Shown: positions 33,667 through 45,114, counted from the first letter of the stretch. The stretch is 64,000 nucleotides of DNA from Paulinella micropora (GCA_019918135.1 WBZZ01001682.1:32501-96500), one strand, 5' to 3'. Program-made: numbers and translations. The notes: generated from the letters alone by a model not told the origin.

Positions 33667-35795
33667 ATGATGGACACGCTACATGCCACGGAGCGGAAAG
33701 AGATCGCGAAGCCGGAAGTAACAGTGGCGCCGGGCCACGGCGAGCTCGCTGGATGGGGCAAGAAGGCGGGGGTGCCCCTGGCCCAAGGGCTGCCGCCCGT
33801 CATGTTTACCTCGGCGGTCTGGCGCAAGTACCGGTCGTTGTTTGTGGCGGGCCTCGAGAAGCTCGTGAAGCTCTCGCCAAAGCAGTACCAGGCGCTGCTG
33901 GGCAGGGTCCGCCTGTCCGCGCTCGGCATGGACGTATCGCGCTTCGAGCGCTCGGCCGAGCTGGACGCCGCGGTTGCCTTTTGGACGGAGCACTGGGGCG
34001 ACTACTTCGTTTTCCCCAAAAACAACAAGATGCGTGTGAGCGATTTTCTCCGGAAGGCCCACAGCGACTTGCAGGGTTCCTTTTCCACTTCGAACAAGGG
34101 GGGGCTGGCGGTTCAAGGTGAGCGACGACCTCCGCCGGCTGCCCGCCGGCAACGACTGGGAGGGCGGCGAGCTGACGTTCAGGCAGGCCTCTACAGCCCG
34201 CACGAGGGCTCGGTCGAAGGCTGCGACGGCAACACCAGGCCCTCCGTGACTGCCTGCTCGCGCACTGCAAGATGTTCTTGCGCTACCCTGACGACATTTT
34301 CAGCTACGCGAAAGTGCTCAACGACCTCGTGGATGCGAATTCCGAAATTGGCTGCTCGGTGGCGAGGACGCCAAGGGCAAACTGCAGACCCCGTTCGGGC
34401 TGGAAGTCGCACGCTTCGTGCTGCAGAACGGGCTGTTCAGCGACCCGAACATGAGCGCCAGGCACGGCAAAAAGAACCAAAAAAAACCGGACCGAAAAGA
34501 TGGAGCACCAGCACGCCATCCACGAAGAACCCTGGCTCGCGTGGCTGGACTCGCTGTGCCAGGCTCTGCTGGCGGAGAGCGCGGGCGTGCACCAGGCCCC
34601 CGACTCGCCCTTCCTGCCTACCGTCGACAGGCCCTTGTGGGGGCTGGAGGCTGTTTTCTTGATGGCCGCGCTTGGTATGCGAGGGATAGAAGTGGTCAAG
34701 TTCTTAGACTTGGGCGCGCTGGACGAAAAGCAGCAACAGGAAAGGGTCTTCTCCGGCATCGCGCTCAGCCGCCACGTCTCGCAGTTCGGCCAAGCGAAGA
34801 AGGGCTGGCTGACGTACGACCCGCCGCAAGACGACGGCGGCGAGTGGACGCTGACGGCCGTGCCGAAGCCCATCGGCCTGCTGACCGCCGACACGAATGG
34901 TATCCTGCAGATCTTCGGGCACATGCGCAAACTGATCGACATCCACCTGGAGTACCGCGCACAGAACTCGGGCGGCCAGAAGCTCAAGCAGGCCGACCGC
35001 CCACCGTCCGACTACACTTCGACCGCCGACCTGCCGCCGCAGCAGCAGCAACCACCCAAGAAGAAAAAGCAAAAGACGGCCGCCGTCTCTGCCTGGGCGA
35101 AGCGCGTCCTGGACCGGCCCGAGGCCACGAGCGCCATTGCCGCGCTAGGCAACGCGGAGGCCATGACTGTGCTGAACGGCGCCTGCCTGGAAAAATGCTT
35201 CGACTACCTCATGGAGCACTACTCTAAATTTACGGGCAAGAAGGACAAGCCCTTGCCCAACAAGCACATGCTGAGAGCGCTGTACGGTGAAGTGGCCTAC
35301 GCGCTGTACGGCGAAGGCTCCTTGGTCTCCAGACCGCTGTTCTTATCTCGAGTGCTCGCGCACGCGAATCAGGACCTAAACTCGCAGCTTTTCTACCAGC
35401 AGGTGTTTCTTGTGCGGCGCGAGACCCCGCTGCTCGACACCGTGACCGACGTGAACGTCAAGAAACTGATCCAGGACCTGATGCTGCAGTCGAGCAGGCT
35501 GGCGGCCCAGTACCGGGAGGCGCTGGGCGCCCTGCCGCGGCCCGCACCACCACCAGCACCGGCCGAGCAGCACGAGACCAAGCACGAGGCCCTCAAGCGC
35601 CGGGCCCTGGTCTTTTTCAACCTGCACAAGGCAGAGAACCTGGCCAAGCTCAAGGACCCTGCGTTCTGGCGCGAGCCGCACCAGCACACTTTCCCGGTCG
35701 GCCCGGCCACCCGTTACGCCTGCATAGTCCGCGATCTTCTAGAAAAATCGACACCATCGGAACAATTGAGCACAATGTTTGCCGAGCTGATTTAA
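33667..35795 (+). pseudogene. Tyrosine recombinase resembling telomere resolvase
   Basis: A region of about 700 residues. The second half has tyrosine-recombinase landmarks in the right order. GMRGIEV (Arg near 34,680) matches the catalytic R box. FSGIALSRH, then GQAKKG (Lys near 34,795), matches the beta-hairpin Lys. HMLRALYGEVAYALYG (near 35,265) matches the HxxR box. RVLAH (near 35,355) matches LGH, and FYQQV (Tyr near 35,394) is the candidate nucleophile, 11 residues after the His. The spacing and the LYxxxxYALY helix fit protelomerases (TelK/TelN/ResT type) better than ordinary integrases. Such an enzyme would cut inverted repeats and leave closed hairpin ends. The first half is helical and unrecognised. 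Broken, two or three breaks. Confidence 0.5.
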
Positions 35796-35798
35796 ATC

Positions 35799-35913
35799 GG
35801 ATGGTCCCAGCGCTTTTTCTAGAAAACCGTTTCTGTATGTGGCGTTCGTTACTTTTTACTTAGCGTAACCAGCTCAGAACTTGTCTCGAAGCGAAGACAA
35901 GAAGTCCAAAGAC
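35799..35913. promoter_or_regulatory. Intergenic region with GTTACT box
   Basis: TTTCTAGAAAACCGTT followed by CGTTACTTTTTAC. The same TCTAGAAAACCGTT string occurs at about 12,790, in front of the replication gene, which suggests a shared control site. Confidence 0.4.
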
Positions 35914-36525
35914 ATGACCACCGTCAGAACCACGCCCTGTGGAGAGATTTCACTGGTGGACGCCGTCCACCAGAAATATGGGTGGGACCGCAACCGCTGC
36001 GCCGCCCGGGTAAAACGGCACTTGCAGCTTCATCCGTACAAACTCAAAAACACGAACGCCACGTCTTCAAGCACCGCGGAGTGCGCAAGGACGGACATGG
36101 GTCGCGAAGCCGCAGGTAGCGGAAGAGATCGTCGAGTCAATAGTGCACGATTTTGGCCGCAAAACACTGTCAGCCCCTGGGGCACTCCTCCGGCCGCAAA
36201 ATCAGATCATTTTAGAAGTCATCCCCGCTCTCACGCGCAATTGCGAGTGCATCGTTGAAGCTGCGACAACCTTGGCTGAGCTGGGACCAGACACAGCAGA
36301 ACCCTCCTGCCGGCTGCGATTGAGGCACAGGCTACAGTTTCGGTCCTGGCCGAAATTGAGACATGGGGACCGTTGTTGTCGCCCCTGCCCGAATACCAGT
36401 TCAGCGGGAGCGAAGAAGAGCCACTTACAGATCAAGGACAGCATGACAAGTTCGTTGACTTGTCTGAAGGTTATGTACACAAGTTTTTTCAATCAGTCGT
36501 GTGTTGTATAATAAAGGCTAGCATT
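35914..36525 (+). pseudogene. Possible DNA-binding protein, unrecognised
   Basis: The first 45 residues are well formed: TTPCGEISLVDAVHQKYGWD, then RNRCAARVKRHLQLHPYK. This small helical, basic unit resembles the N-terminal domain of a conserved large DNA virus family with a Leu-Asp-Val-Ile start (BRO/KilA-N-like in setting). Later segments are acidic, with YQFSGSEEEPL and a C-terminal helix. The identity is weak. It lies between the recombinase and the packaging ATPase block. Broken, about two breaks. Confidence 0.3.
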
Positions 36526-37646
36526 GAAACGAGGCAGAAAGAGCAGGCCGGTTTCGAACGCCCCGGTCCGCCACAAGAAACGTTGCCACTTATTGGGCTG
36601 GACTACCTCCCACCCACTGCGCCGGTAGGCCTCTAGAAAATGATACACCGGCACGTAGGCCAGCACAACTACCTGCTCGCGCCTGTTCCGCCTGGTAGGG
36701 TGAGAAGTCCGGCCCAGGACCCTGACGGCCTCTACGAGCGTCACCAGCTCGGACCGGTGCTTGGCACAAAAGTGCTCGGCACACAGGTTCTGCGAGTAAT
36801 CTGTGACAGACACTCGAAGCAGATCTTGTCTGCTTTCTTTTCGACTCGCGCCAGCAGCATGTTAATGTTTTTGATCTTGAACGTGAACGTGGCGTTCAGC
36901 AGGCGGCGCAGGCCCTCGAACTCTGTGTCCGCTTTAGTCACGACCTTGCGCCGCTTCCGTGGCCTGGGCGGACGAAGCAGTTCGTGTGGCTCCGGAGGTA
37001 GACCACCGAGCGCGCCAGTTCGCCCGGGCCGAGCCATGACAGGACTTCTGTTAGCAAGTCGCTGGGCAGACGTGCTAGCATTTAGCCTCTGGCTGTCCGG
37101 CCCGCCCGGGTGCAAACCCAGGCGTCGCGGCGGCGGCGGCGGCCTCGGCGGCAGGCCCAGCGCCGGCCGTTGGTCGACGCGCCTCACCACGCTGGGCGTG
37201 CGGTACGGGTGCCAGCGGCTGTTTGGGTCGTTGGCGTAGACGTAGCCGTACCTCGGCGGACGCGGCGGCGGCGCCTGTTGCTCGCGCCAGCGCGCTTCGG
37301 CGGCGGCCTCCGCGTCCTGGCCAAACGCCACCATCTCCTGCAGTTTTTGCTTGTCCTTCTGGGCCAGGCTCTTGCCCTTGCGCAGGCGGCTCTTGGCCGT
37401 GTCGGCGTAGTGCATCATTTTCTGCAGGGCCGCGTGATCTCCGCGCGACAGGTGCAGGTTCTTGGGCACCCAGCTCGGCGCGCGCCACGCGAGTTGGGCC
37501 AGGCGCAGTTCCTTTGTGAGCTCGTCCTTGCTCGGCTCATTGGGCTTGTCGGGGCCCTTGAGCATGACATCTCCGTCCGGGAGCTCGGCCGGCGCCAGCC
37601 CCGACATGTAATTATGGAGCTTGTCTACTCGTTCGCTGTAGACCAC
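36493..37646 (-). pseudogene. Charged protein block beyond the packaging ATPase
   Basis: The minus-strand product of about 380 residues has an early Lys/Glu/Leu-rich helical half (LSRGDHAALQKMMHYADTAK), a Pro/Arg-rich hinge (PPPRPPRYGYVYANDPNSRW), a basic patch (RPPRPRKRRKVVTK) and a Cys/Trp-rich C-terminal domain (YVPVYHFLEAYRRSGWEVV). It follows the ATPase on the same strand without a clear gap. It may be a C-terminal extension of the ATPase, which would be longer than usual, or a separate gene. Unknown function. About two breaks. Confidence 0.4.
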
Positions 37647-38713
37647 GCACGCTGCTTGGTGCCAGTCACTTCGGGGTCCGTGGCCTGGGCCAAGTGCCTG
37701 AAGAAGGACTTCTTGTCCATCATTTGCCCGTAGTTCTCCCAGAGCGCGTTCAGTGTCTTGTGGTTTTTGCTCAGGAACATGATCGTATAAGACGTCTGTT
37801 CACTAGCAGCGACAAAGAAAACAAAGCTTTTCTAGTTTAGCAAGAAAGGCGCTTTACCGCATTATCGGCGAAACGCTCTGACGGCCCGTAAGGTACTGTA
37901 CTGCCAACACAAATCACCGAAAGTTCTGGCGGTCGGTCAGGTACTGTACTGCCTACCACGAAGATTGAGATGTTGTAATGCCTGCATAGAAATCACCGAA
38001 AGAGTTAATATGACACAGCGTGTTGCAGTAAAATCACCTGTAGGTCCCAATAAAATTGCTCATCCAGCCGTCTAACAAGACAAAGCAGAAAAGAAATGAC
38101 ACAGCGTCACGCCCTATCCACGTACCTTGCGTATTTAGTATTCCGACGAGGTCGTCGAAGACGAGGAAGCTTGGTTCTAAATAGCCCTGTCGCTGGTATC
38201 GTTCTTTTAGATTTTGAACGTATTGCACGAGGACTTCTTTGTTGAAGCCCTCGTACACGCGCACGAACTGTTCCAAAGCCCAGTGCCATCGATACGAATG
38301 CTTGAATTTAGTTCGAACCTGAAACAGAAAGACTAGCTGCGTTTTGTACAGGAAAACGAAAGTTCTACCATGACGAGCCCGAACTGGAACGCCCCCTTCT
38401 TGCGGAGGCACATCGAATATAATAACCAGCGAAGAAAGTGGGTCTTTCCGAGTTCGCTCTTGCCCACCAGCACAAACAGCTGGCCGGCCGTCGGGTCCTT
38501 GGGGTAGAAGTACTCTACGTTGCGCGAGAGCTGTTCCGGGTCCTCCGCCAGCGGTTCTTCTTCCTTCTCATCCTACTTCTTCTTCTTCTTCTTTTCCTTC
38601 TGTTTCTGGATGTACTCGTCTATCTTTTCCTCGATCGGTTCTTCTTCCTCTGTGTCGTTTGGGGCTGGCAGGGCGCCCAGCGGGCCGGCATTGTCGTCCA
38701 TGGCCTTTTTCAT
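37560..38713 (-). pseudogene. DNA-packaging ATPase, A32/FtsK-HerA type
   Basis: The minus-strand start is acidic and then Lys-rich. It is followed by FVLVGKSELGKTHFLRWLLY (38,470-38,410), a Walker A P-loop in the setting typical of A32-like packaging ATPases. PSFLVFDDLVG near 38,155 is the Walker B strand. Further on, HYNISIFVVG and a segment with SYTIMFLSKNHKTLNALW match the strands and helices after Walker B in this family. The enzyme would pump the genome into the capsid. Several gaps of about 50 bp with GT and polypyrimidine-AG borders look like spliceosomal introns, which is unusual for such a gene. Also broken at least once. Confidence 0.65.
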
Positions 38714-38771
38714 ATGTCGTTGAGCGGCAATTAAATTTTTTTTATTGTCGGCACTATTTTGTAAAAAAAGG

Positions 38772-41700
38772 ATGCCTCCCCCTTCCTACACCACGGCGCC
38801 ATGGATGCACCGGGAGGACATGGAAAGCCTGTCGCGCAAGCTGACCAAAACAAGCAAGCCGTCATGGGTCGACAACCGGCCCGTTGTCCGCGGCAAACAA
38901 CCAGGGCCCACGGGCTACGCGGGCCAGAGCGACAAACAAAGGGCCCAGAAAACAGGCGATATCATGAAGTGGGTGAACCCCGAATTGCACCAGGCGCTGG
39001 GCATCCTGGCCGCCCTCCCCAATACCACGCCCCGCTTCGCCATCGTGCCCCGCCTCGCCGTCACCACCGCGCTCGCGTTCCGCCTCGGTGTCGCCACCGC
39101 CCTCGCGCTCACCTTCGCCCTCGCCGCCACCATCGCGCTCGCCTTCGCCCTCGCCGCCACCATCGCGCTCGCGTTCCGCTTCGCCGCCACCATCGCGCTC
39201 GCGTTCCGCTTCGCCGCCACCATCGCGCTCGCGTTCCGCTTCGCCGCCACACTCTCGCCGCGCCTCGCCGTCGGGCAGCGAGGACGAAGGTGATGGCAAC
39301 GAGGACGAAGGCGAGGGCGGTGGCGGTGAGATCAAGTGGGACGAAGGCGGTGACGGTGGCGAGGGCAACGAGGACGGAGACGACGCCCCCCCTCCCGCAC
39401 GCGCCGGCAGCCCGAAGCCAGGCGAACAACCACTCGACGGGCGGCCCGCGTCGCCCCAGCCAGAAGAGCAGTCGCGTGGCGCCCGACCACCGCCCGACCA
39501 GTCGAAGCTCATTAAATCTGCGATTGCAGATCAGCCAGCTGGAGAAGAGGTTCGACCGCAGTGACGCAACAGTGCGCACACAGGACGCAGCGATCAGCTT
39601 CTTGCAAGATGGATTGATTCTGCCAACGCGATGGTCGCTCGTGCACAAGAGGAGGCAGATAACGCCAGAAGACTCGTGGACACCATGAATGCTCGGTACA
39701 GGCAAACATTGGCTGCGGCAGAGGACGAGGTCGAGAGGCTGACAAAGCTCTTGACGGGCGCTGGCTTGGACGCCGAGAAACGCAAGAGAGCAGAGGCGCG
39801 CATCGCAGCCCTCCAGCAAGAGAAAGACGGCTGACAAGCGCGAATACAAGAGGCGGAGGAACGCGCCAAAACACTAGCCAGACAAGTCGAAGAAGACAAG
39901 GAGTTCGCCGAGAAGCAACAGGCCGCCTTCAATTGAAGGTACAGCGAAGAGAAGACGGCGCTAGAAGGCAAAGCAGAGGAGGCGGAACAAAAAGCAGAAC
40001 TCTACAGGCAGCAAGCGGCCGAGACAGCGCGCAATGCAGCGGAAGCAGCAGGTGTTTGAGAATAGCCAGAAGCTGCAAGAGATCAACGAGCGGGCCGCCG
40101 CGCTGGACCAGCAGCTGCTAGAAGCCAATAAAGCCTACCAGGGGCTGGAGTCGGACAAGGCGGGTGTAGAGGCCCTGCAAAAAAAGGCAGAGGCCCTGGC
40201 GGGCGAGTACCTGGACCAGATTACGCTCAAGGACACCGAGATCGAACAGCTACAGGCGCAGCTCAAGGAGAGCAAAACGACCGTCTGCAGACGGCAGAAG
40301 GCAACACCGAGGCGGAAAGGGCCAAGAACGCCGGGCTGGCACAAGAACTGCAAGAAGCCCATAAACACAACCAGAAGCTCCAGGCGCGGGCCAGAGAATA
40401 CAGGCGCAACCGCCAGCTGCTGCTAGAGGACCTGCGCCACAAGGCAGCGGAGATCAAGCAGTTGCAGACCGACTCCAAGCAGCAAGCGAGGCTCGCACGA
40501 GAGCAGGGGGCGCTGGCAGACGCGGCACTGGAGCAAGTGGCGTCGCTCGGCGCAGAGGCCCAGCGAGCTGAAAAAGCGAGCGAGGGGGGCCGTCACAGGC
40601 TGACAACAGAAAACAAACAGGCCGTACAAGCACTGGAAGAGGCGCTAGCGCGCGAGCGCCACCTGCAGCAAGACCTGGAGGCTGCTAACAAGGGAGGAGA
40701 AGCGCTGCAGCAGCACGTGGACAGCTTGACACGCGAAACCTCGCAGCAAGAGATCTCGTTGGCCGAGGCGAGCGAGACCTACAATAAGCTGGCCAGCCAA
40801 TTCAAGAAGCTCCGAGAACGACTAAAAATAAACACTGACACGATCGCAGAAGCGGACGAGACCGTGATGCAAATGGGCCACCAGAACGAGAAACAGAGCA
40901 AGGAAATCCTCAAACTCAGGAAAGAGCTCAAGGGCGCGAAAGACGCTCTGGCCAGTGCACGGGAGGGCAAGAAGGCAGAGAAAGCCGCGGCCAAAGTCAA
41001 TGAGGCGGAACGCCTGCTCAAAGAGCGCCAGGCAAGCGAGAGCAAGCTGCGCCAGCTTACCGAGCGGCTCCGAGAGTCCGAGGAACAGAAGGCAACCCTC
41101 GAGAAAAAACACACTGATTACAAGGAAAGGGCCAACGCGCTGCTCCAAAAGGACAGAAAGACTGCAGACAACGTCCAACAAAATCTCCTCGACCAGATCA
41201 GGCGGCACCAAGAACAAATCAAGAAATACAAGGAGCCCAAGGAAGTCTCGGGCGCTAGCGAGCTCGCGCAACGGGCCGAACAAGCACAGCACAAAGTCAC
41301 CGAGCTCAAGGAAGCGGCTGTAGAGGCTGTGGCGCCCACTCTGCCACCCGAAGAAAAGAAGAGGCTGGTGCACACGGCCAGCGCAGAGGAGTTCAGCGCG
41401 TTCGTCAAGAGGTCGGGTATGGTAGACTTCATGAAGAACACACTCGAGCGCGAGAAGGGCAGCTTCCCGCAGGGGAGCGGCCTGGACAAGGCCTGGGAGT
41501 GGGCGCAGAGCCAAGTCGTGCCCGTCTTCACTCAGCGGCCCGACGTGGGGCAGGCGGTGGGCGAAGGCCTCGTGACGCAGCCCAGCATCGTCAGCGGCTT
41601 CAAGGCCTTGTTCCAGGGCCTGTTTGCCAGAGGCTGGCTCCAGTCCCGGGGTCTCGCGGGCCGCTGGCGGGGCCGCCGTGAGTGTGCCCGCGCGAGTGGC

Positions 41701-42851
41701 CGCCGGTGTCGACGGGCCGGTGCGTCATCACGGCAACGGAGGGGTAGAGGACAGCGACAGGAGCGGCGCCGGCGTGCTGGTCGCTGCCGGCACCGGGGGC
41801 GGCGACGAAAGCCTGACCAACACCGAGCGCAACACACAGAAACAGCTCGAGAAGGAGATGGAAAGGAACAACGAGGCCTACGCCAGCAACCCCTCTGGCC
41901 CGATTCAGGCCCAGGGCGGCGGCAAAGTCCTTGGCGCGGGCCACCCCGGCGGCGGCAACGACTCGACGTGGACAGCAGAAAGGGTCGGACTTTACCCAGA
42001 CCGGCAACGCGAACCGAGCGTCCAACGAAAGCGGCGCGCCCGTGCACATGGAATCAGCACCGCACCGAGAGCTGGACACCAAGCAAGCCGAGCAGGAACT
42101 CTTGTATTATGCCATGAACGGGAAAACTCTGCCCAAAGGCCAAGAGAAGGAGAACCTGAACATGCTGCGCGTGGGCATCCTGGAGGCTATGCGCAAGCGA
42201 AACATGTGCGTCAACGACAGAGAGCTGCTCGACAAGGTCCGGGGCAAGTCCGACGAGGCCAAGGCCTTCTTGCGCGAGGGGCCCGAGCGTGTCATCGAGA
42301 GCATCCTCCAGGATCCCGAGAACAGGCAAAAGTAGTAGGACAACCTGGCCGTCAGGTACTTGGCCAACTTGGTGCTGACCGCCACGGCCAAGGGCACGGA
42401 GGCGGACATGGACTACACGATCTTCCCGGACTGGCTAGAAGAGCTGCCCGAGAAGGACGTGCAAATTCTCACCAGCCAGAAGCTCACCTCTGAAGAGCGG
42501 CTCAAGGTAGTCCGAATGGCGCTGGCGTACGGCACCGACGAGTGGCACGACCAGAAGCTCGTCACCAGCCTCAACGAGGAGCCACCCGTCCGGTTGTTCG
42601 AGGAACTGCTAGAGCGCAAGACGCGGAGCCAGGGACCCGTGGGTCCAACCGAGAAATCGCGCACGCTGCACGAAATGATCGACCAGGCCTCCGAGCGCAT
42701 CCAGGCAGAGGGCGGGAGGGGCAAAAAGCTGATGAAGGAATGGCACAAGGTTTTGTCTAAGCTGGGCATAAAGCTCGTGAAGCTCAACAATAAGAGAAAG
42801 GACATGGCAGAAACGAGTAGTGCGCCGAATAAGAAGCGGAAGAATAACTGA
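38772..42851 (+). pseudogene. Giant Ser/Pro/Arg-repeat and coiled-coil protein
   Basis: A region of about 1,360 residues. The N-terminal part has a basic segment (REDMESLSRKLTKTSKPSWV). An SP/SR-rich repeat follows at 39,090-39,290 (PPPSRSPSPS type, about seven copies of a 36-bp DNA repeat), then an acidic Gly/Glu stretch. A very long heptad-like coiled coil covers about 39,550-41,330 (Glu/Gln/Ala/Lys-rich). The C-terminal third is globular, with EEKKRLVHTASAEEFSAFVK, DKAWEWAQSQVVPVF and a basic tail ending NKKRKNN. Its place among capsid genes suggests a virion scaffold, tape-measure-like or core protein. I recognise no homologue. Broken, about five breaks. Confidence 0.55.
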
Positions 42852-42887
42852 TTCTTTTTTCTTGTAAGTTGTCATTTAAAAGGTAAG

Positions 42888-43148
42888 ATGCACCACTTGC
42901 AGAGCTTCAAGCCACAGCTCGCGCTAGCGCTAGGCAAACTGAACGAAAAGGAACTGCGGCAGGCCGGCCACAAGTGGCAGAAAGAGGCACAGGCCGAACA
43001 GAAGGTGCTCGAGGCCCTGCACAACACGGTCGAGGAGGCACCACTCGAAAAGATCTTCCCGCCGCCCAAGGTGCAGGACGCACAGATCCTGCTCAAAATC
43101 TCACCCGAGCAGGCCAGGCAGTGCGAAGCGGCCGTCCAAGTAAAATAA
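42888..43148 (+). CDS. Small helical protein
   Basis: An 86-residue frame, complete from ATG to stop. It starts MHHLQSFKPQLALALGKLNE and has Lys/Gln/Glu-rich helices and the segment EKIFPPPKVQDAQILLKI. There is no membrane segment or Cys. It is tightly packed between the coiled-coil gene and the next gene, in the structural gene run, so a minor virion protein is likely by position. It looks whole. Confidence 0.55.
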   Translation: MHHLQSFKPQLALALGKLNEKELRQAGHKWQKEAQAEQKVLEALHNTVEEAPLEKIFPPPKVQDAQILLKISPEQARQCEAAVQVK

Positions 43149-43193
43149 AAAAAATTTATTCTCTGGTGGCCCTTTTTAAACAAAACGAAGAGA
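43149..43193 (+). promoter_or_regulatory. Late-type promoter motif
   Basis: AAAAAAATTTATTCTCTGG then TGGCC lies 24 bp before the next ATG. The combination of an A/T block and T(T/C)TG(G/T) recurs before several other genes of this block. Confidence 0.5.
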
Positions 43194-43905
43194 ATGGCCG
43201 CACCACAACGAGGACCCGTGCGCCTGGCTACCGCCGACGAGAAGTCGGCCGCGCACATCAACGACGCAGCGGAGCACGGTACGCAGACCGACCCCGTCAA
43301 AACTGATGCACTGGCCACTTCATCAATTATCTACTCTGCGCTCAATGGGATCCCCGATGCCAAGGATGACACAATACAAGGCATGAAGTGCATTGCCCAG
43401 CGCTTGAGCAAGAACAGCCTGGCCTCGTGGTACAAGGGTGCCGTTCTGCTTGTCGATACCGCGGCCGAGATCGATGAAGTCTATGGGGCGGACTTCACGA
43501 ATGTCAACTGCTACGATGCCACGGGGGACCGCAAAAATATGAAGCCCTGGTTAACTGAACTCAGGTAGAAACACGTAGTCAAATGATTGCAACCGATCCC
43601 CTTTTCCCTTGTGCTTGTGCAGGCGCAGCTACGGGAACGACTGGAATGGTAGGCGACGAGTTTTCCGAGCGTGGCTAACTGCTGGTGTGTGTTATAGGTT
43701 GTATGCAGGCCGCCAGAATGATTGAAGAATATCAGGCCTCGAAGATGCGTGACGAGCAATGGAGCCGTATTCCTTCGGTCTCTGCCTTCGAGCGCAAGGA
43801 ACGTGCGCGGCTGGGTCAGTATCAACCGGGCCAGCAACGAGCCTCTTGGCGCACCTGGAGGTGCAGGCAGAGGCGGAGGCGCACGTGCATAGCAAAAAAG
43901 AAAGT
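43194..43905 (+). pseudogene. Unrecognised structural-region protein, possibly spliced
   Basis: The first 124 residues are well formed (MAAPQRGPVRLATADEKSAA, GMKCIAQRLSKNSLASWYKG, VDTAAEIDEVYGADF). Two short GT-AG-like gaps follow, and then a charged segment with MIEEYQASKMRDEQWSRIPS. I see no known domain. It may be spliced in the host or simply decayed at the 3' end. It lies in the run of virion-type genes behind a late-type promoter motif. Confidence 0.45.
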
Positions 43906-43931
43906 TGTAAGTCCCTTCTTTTGTATAACGG

Positions 43932-44591
43932 ATGGACCCTTTTGCCAATCTCGAGCCTCCGGCCGCGGAAGACTGCAAGCAAAAGCTGCCGCCAGACCAG
44001 GAGGCTGCAGCTCCTCCTCCGGCTCAGCCCCCTCCCAAGAAAAGACGGCGCGTGGCCAAAGAACGCCATCCGCCGCCGCTGACGCAGCAACGGTTCGAGG
44101 AGGCCGAGACGGTGCCCTTGCGCGACGACCCTGCCTAGTACCGGCTCCTGTGCGCCTACGGCAAAGCGGAGCTGATTGCGCCAAGCTCAAAAAAGCAGGG
44201 ATCCCCTGCGAGCCGCGCGCTGCGTAAGGTGGCCCGCGCGCGTTTGCCCACGATCTTGGAGGAGGCCGAAGAGGCGCTGGACGATTCGGCCGTGGACCAG
44301 ATGTCCAACGTGGCCTTGAAGCAAGGGCTGACGTGCCTCGAGCGCCTGCTGTCGAGCCGCACACGCTACCAGATTGCCGGCACGACCGACGAGTGCTTTG
44401 CTAACGAGCGGTGGCTGTTCTTGCTCGAACGCGCGAAACTCAAGGCCGGCATCTGCATGACGAGGCTCGACCCCGTCACCGAGCTGGCCTTGATCACGGC
44501 GCAAACCGCGGCCATCGCGCACGCCCGCAACACCTCTGCCGTACTAGCAGCAGTAAACCTAGACATCCCAGCCCCTCCGACAGTAAATTGA
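43932..44591 (+). pseudogene. Pro/Lys-rich then helical protein, unrecognised
   Basis: About 215 residues. The N-terminal part is Pro/Ala/Glu-rich with a basic nuclear-signal-like PPPKKRRRVAKER. The C-terminal 110 residues are helical and well formed (LPTILEEAEEALDDSAVDQM, LERLLSSRTRYQIAG, ELALITAQTAAIAHARNTSA). No known fold. It is followed at once by the A/T promoter motif of the next gene. About one break. Confidence 0.45.
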
Positions 44592-44619
44592 AATAAAAAA
44601 AATATTAAATTCTGTGGCG

Positions 44620-45114
44620 ATGTTTTTTAATACGGACAAAAAGATGGACGAGATTGCCGGGACCGTCAGCGACACTTTTAGCATGGAGAACATCGCGCGC
44701 ACTGCTACTGCCGCGGCGGTCGCCTACTTTGCGACGCCGGTACTAGTGCAAACGGACGCCCTTGTCTCTTTTGCGGCCGTGCCCGGGCTCAGAGGCGTGA
44801 CCGTCAACAAGTCGGTAGGCATGGCCATCATCGCGGCCGCGACGACCATGGTCGTGGACCTGCTGCAGTCCCGCGTGCTCAATTCAACACAAGAGGGCCG
44901 GCTGGCCCGTTACCCTTCCTTGGCCCTGCACGTGGTCGGCGGTGGTTTGATCTACAGCGTGATGCCCGGCCTGCTGGCCGGTTACGGCCTGAACATGACG
45001 CCTGGTGACTCGGGCAAGCAACTCTTTATGCTTGGCGCGCTCTCAGAAGTCATGTCACAATACGCCTACGAAAACTACTTGAACCCGGCCGGCGAGGGCC
45101 ACTACCGCTTCTAA
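44620..45114 (+). CDS. Multi-pass membrane protein
   Basis: A 164-residue frame, whole. ATG 44,620 is chosen because it directly follows the motif ATTAAATTCTGTGGCG. After a polar start (FFNTDKKMDEIAGTVSDTF) come three to four hydrophobic segments: ATAAAVAYFATPVL, VGMAIIAAATTMVVDLL, HVVGGGLIYSVMPGLLAGYG and a weaker fourth. It sits two genes before a basic membrane-anchored protein and three before the capsid gene. It is likely a membrane or inner-virion protein. No named family recognised. Confidence 0.6.
   Translation: MFFNTDKKMDEIAGTVSDTFSMENIARTATAAAVAYFATPVLVQTDALVSFAAVPGLRGVTVNKSVGMAIIAAATTMVVDLLQSRVLNSTQEGRLARYPSLALHVVGGGLIYSVMPGLLAGYGLNMTPGDSGKQLFMLGALSEVMSQYAYENYLNPAGEGHYRF

Noticed and set aside
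38862-39512. Acidic Gly/Glu/Arg repeat protein on the minus strand
   Set aside because: It is the antisense of the SP/SR repeat and acidic stretch of the plus-strand coiled-coil gene, which continues in good frame on both sides.
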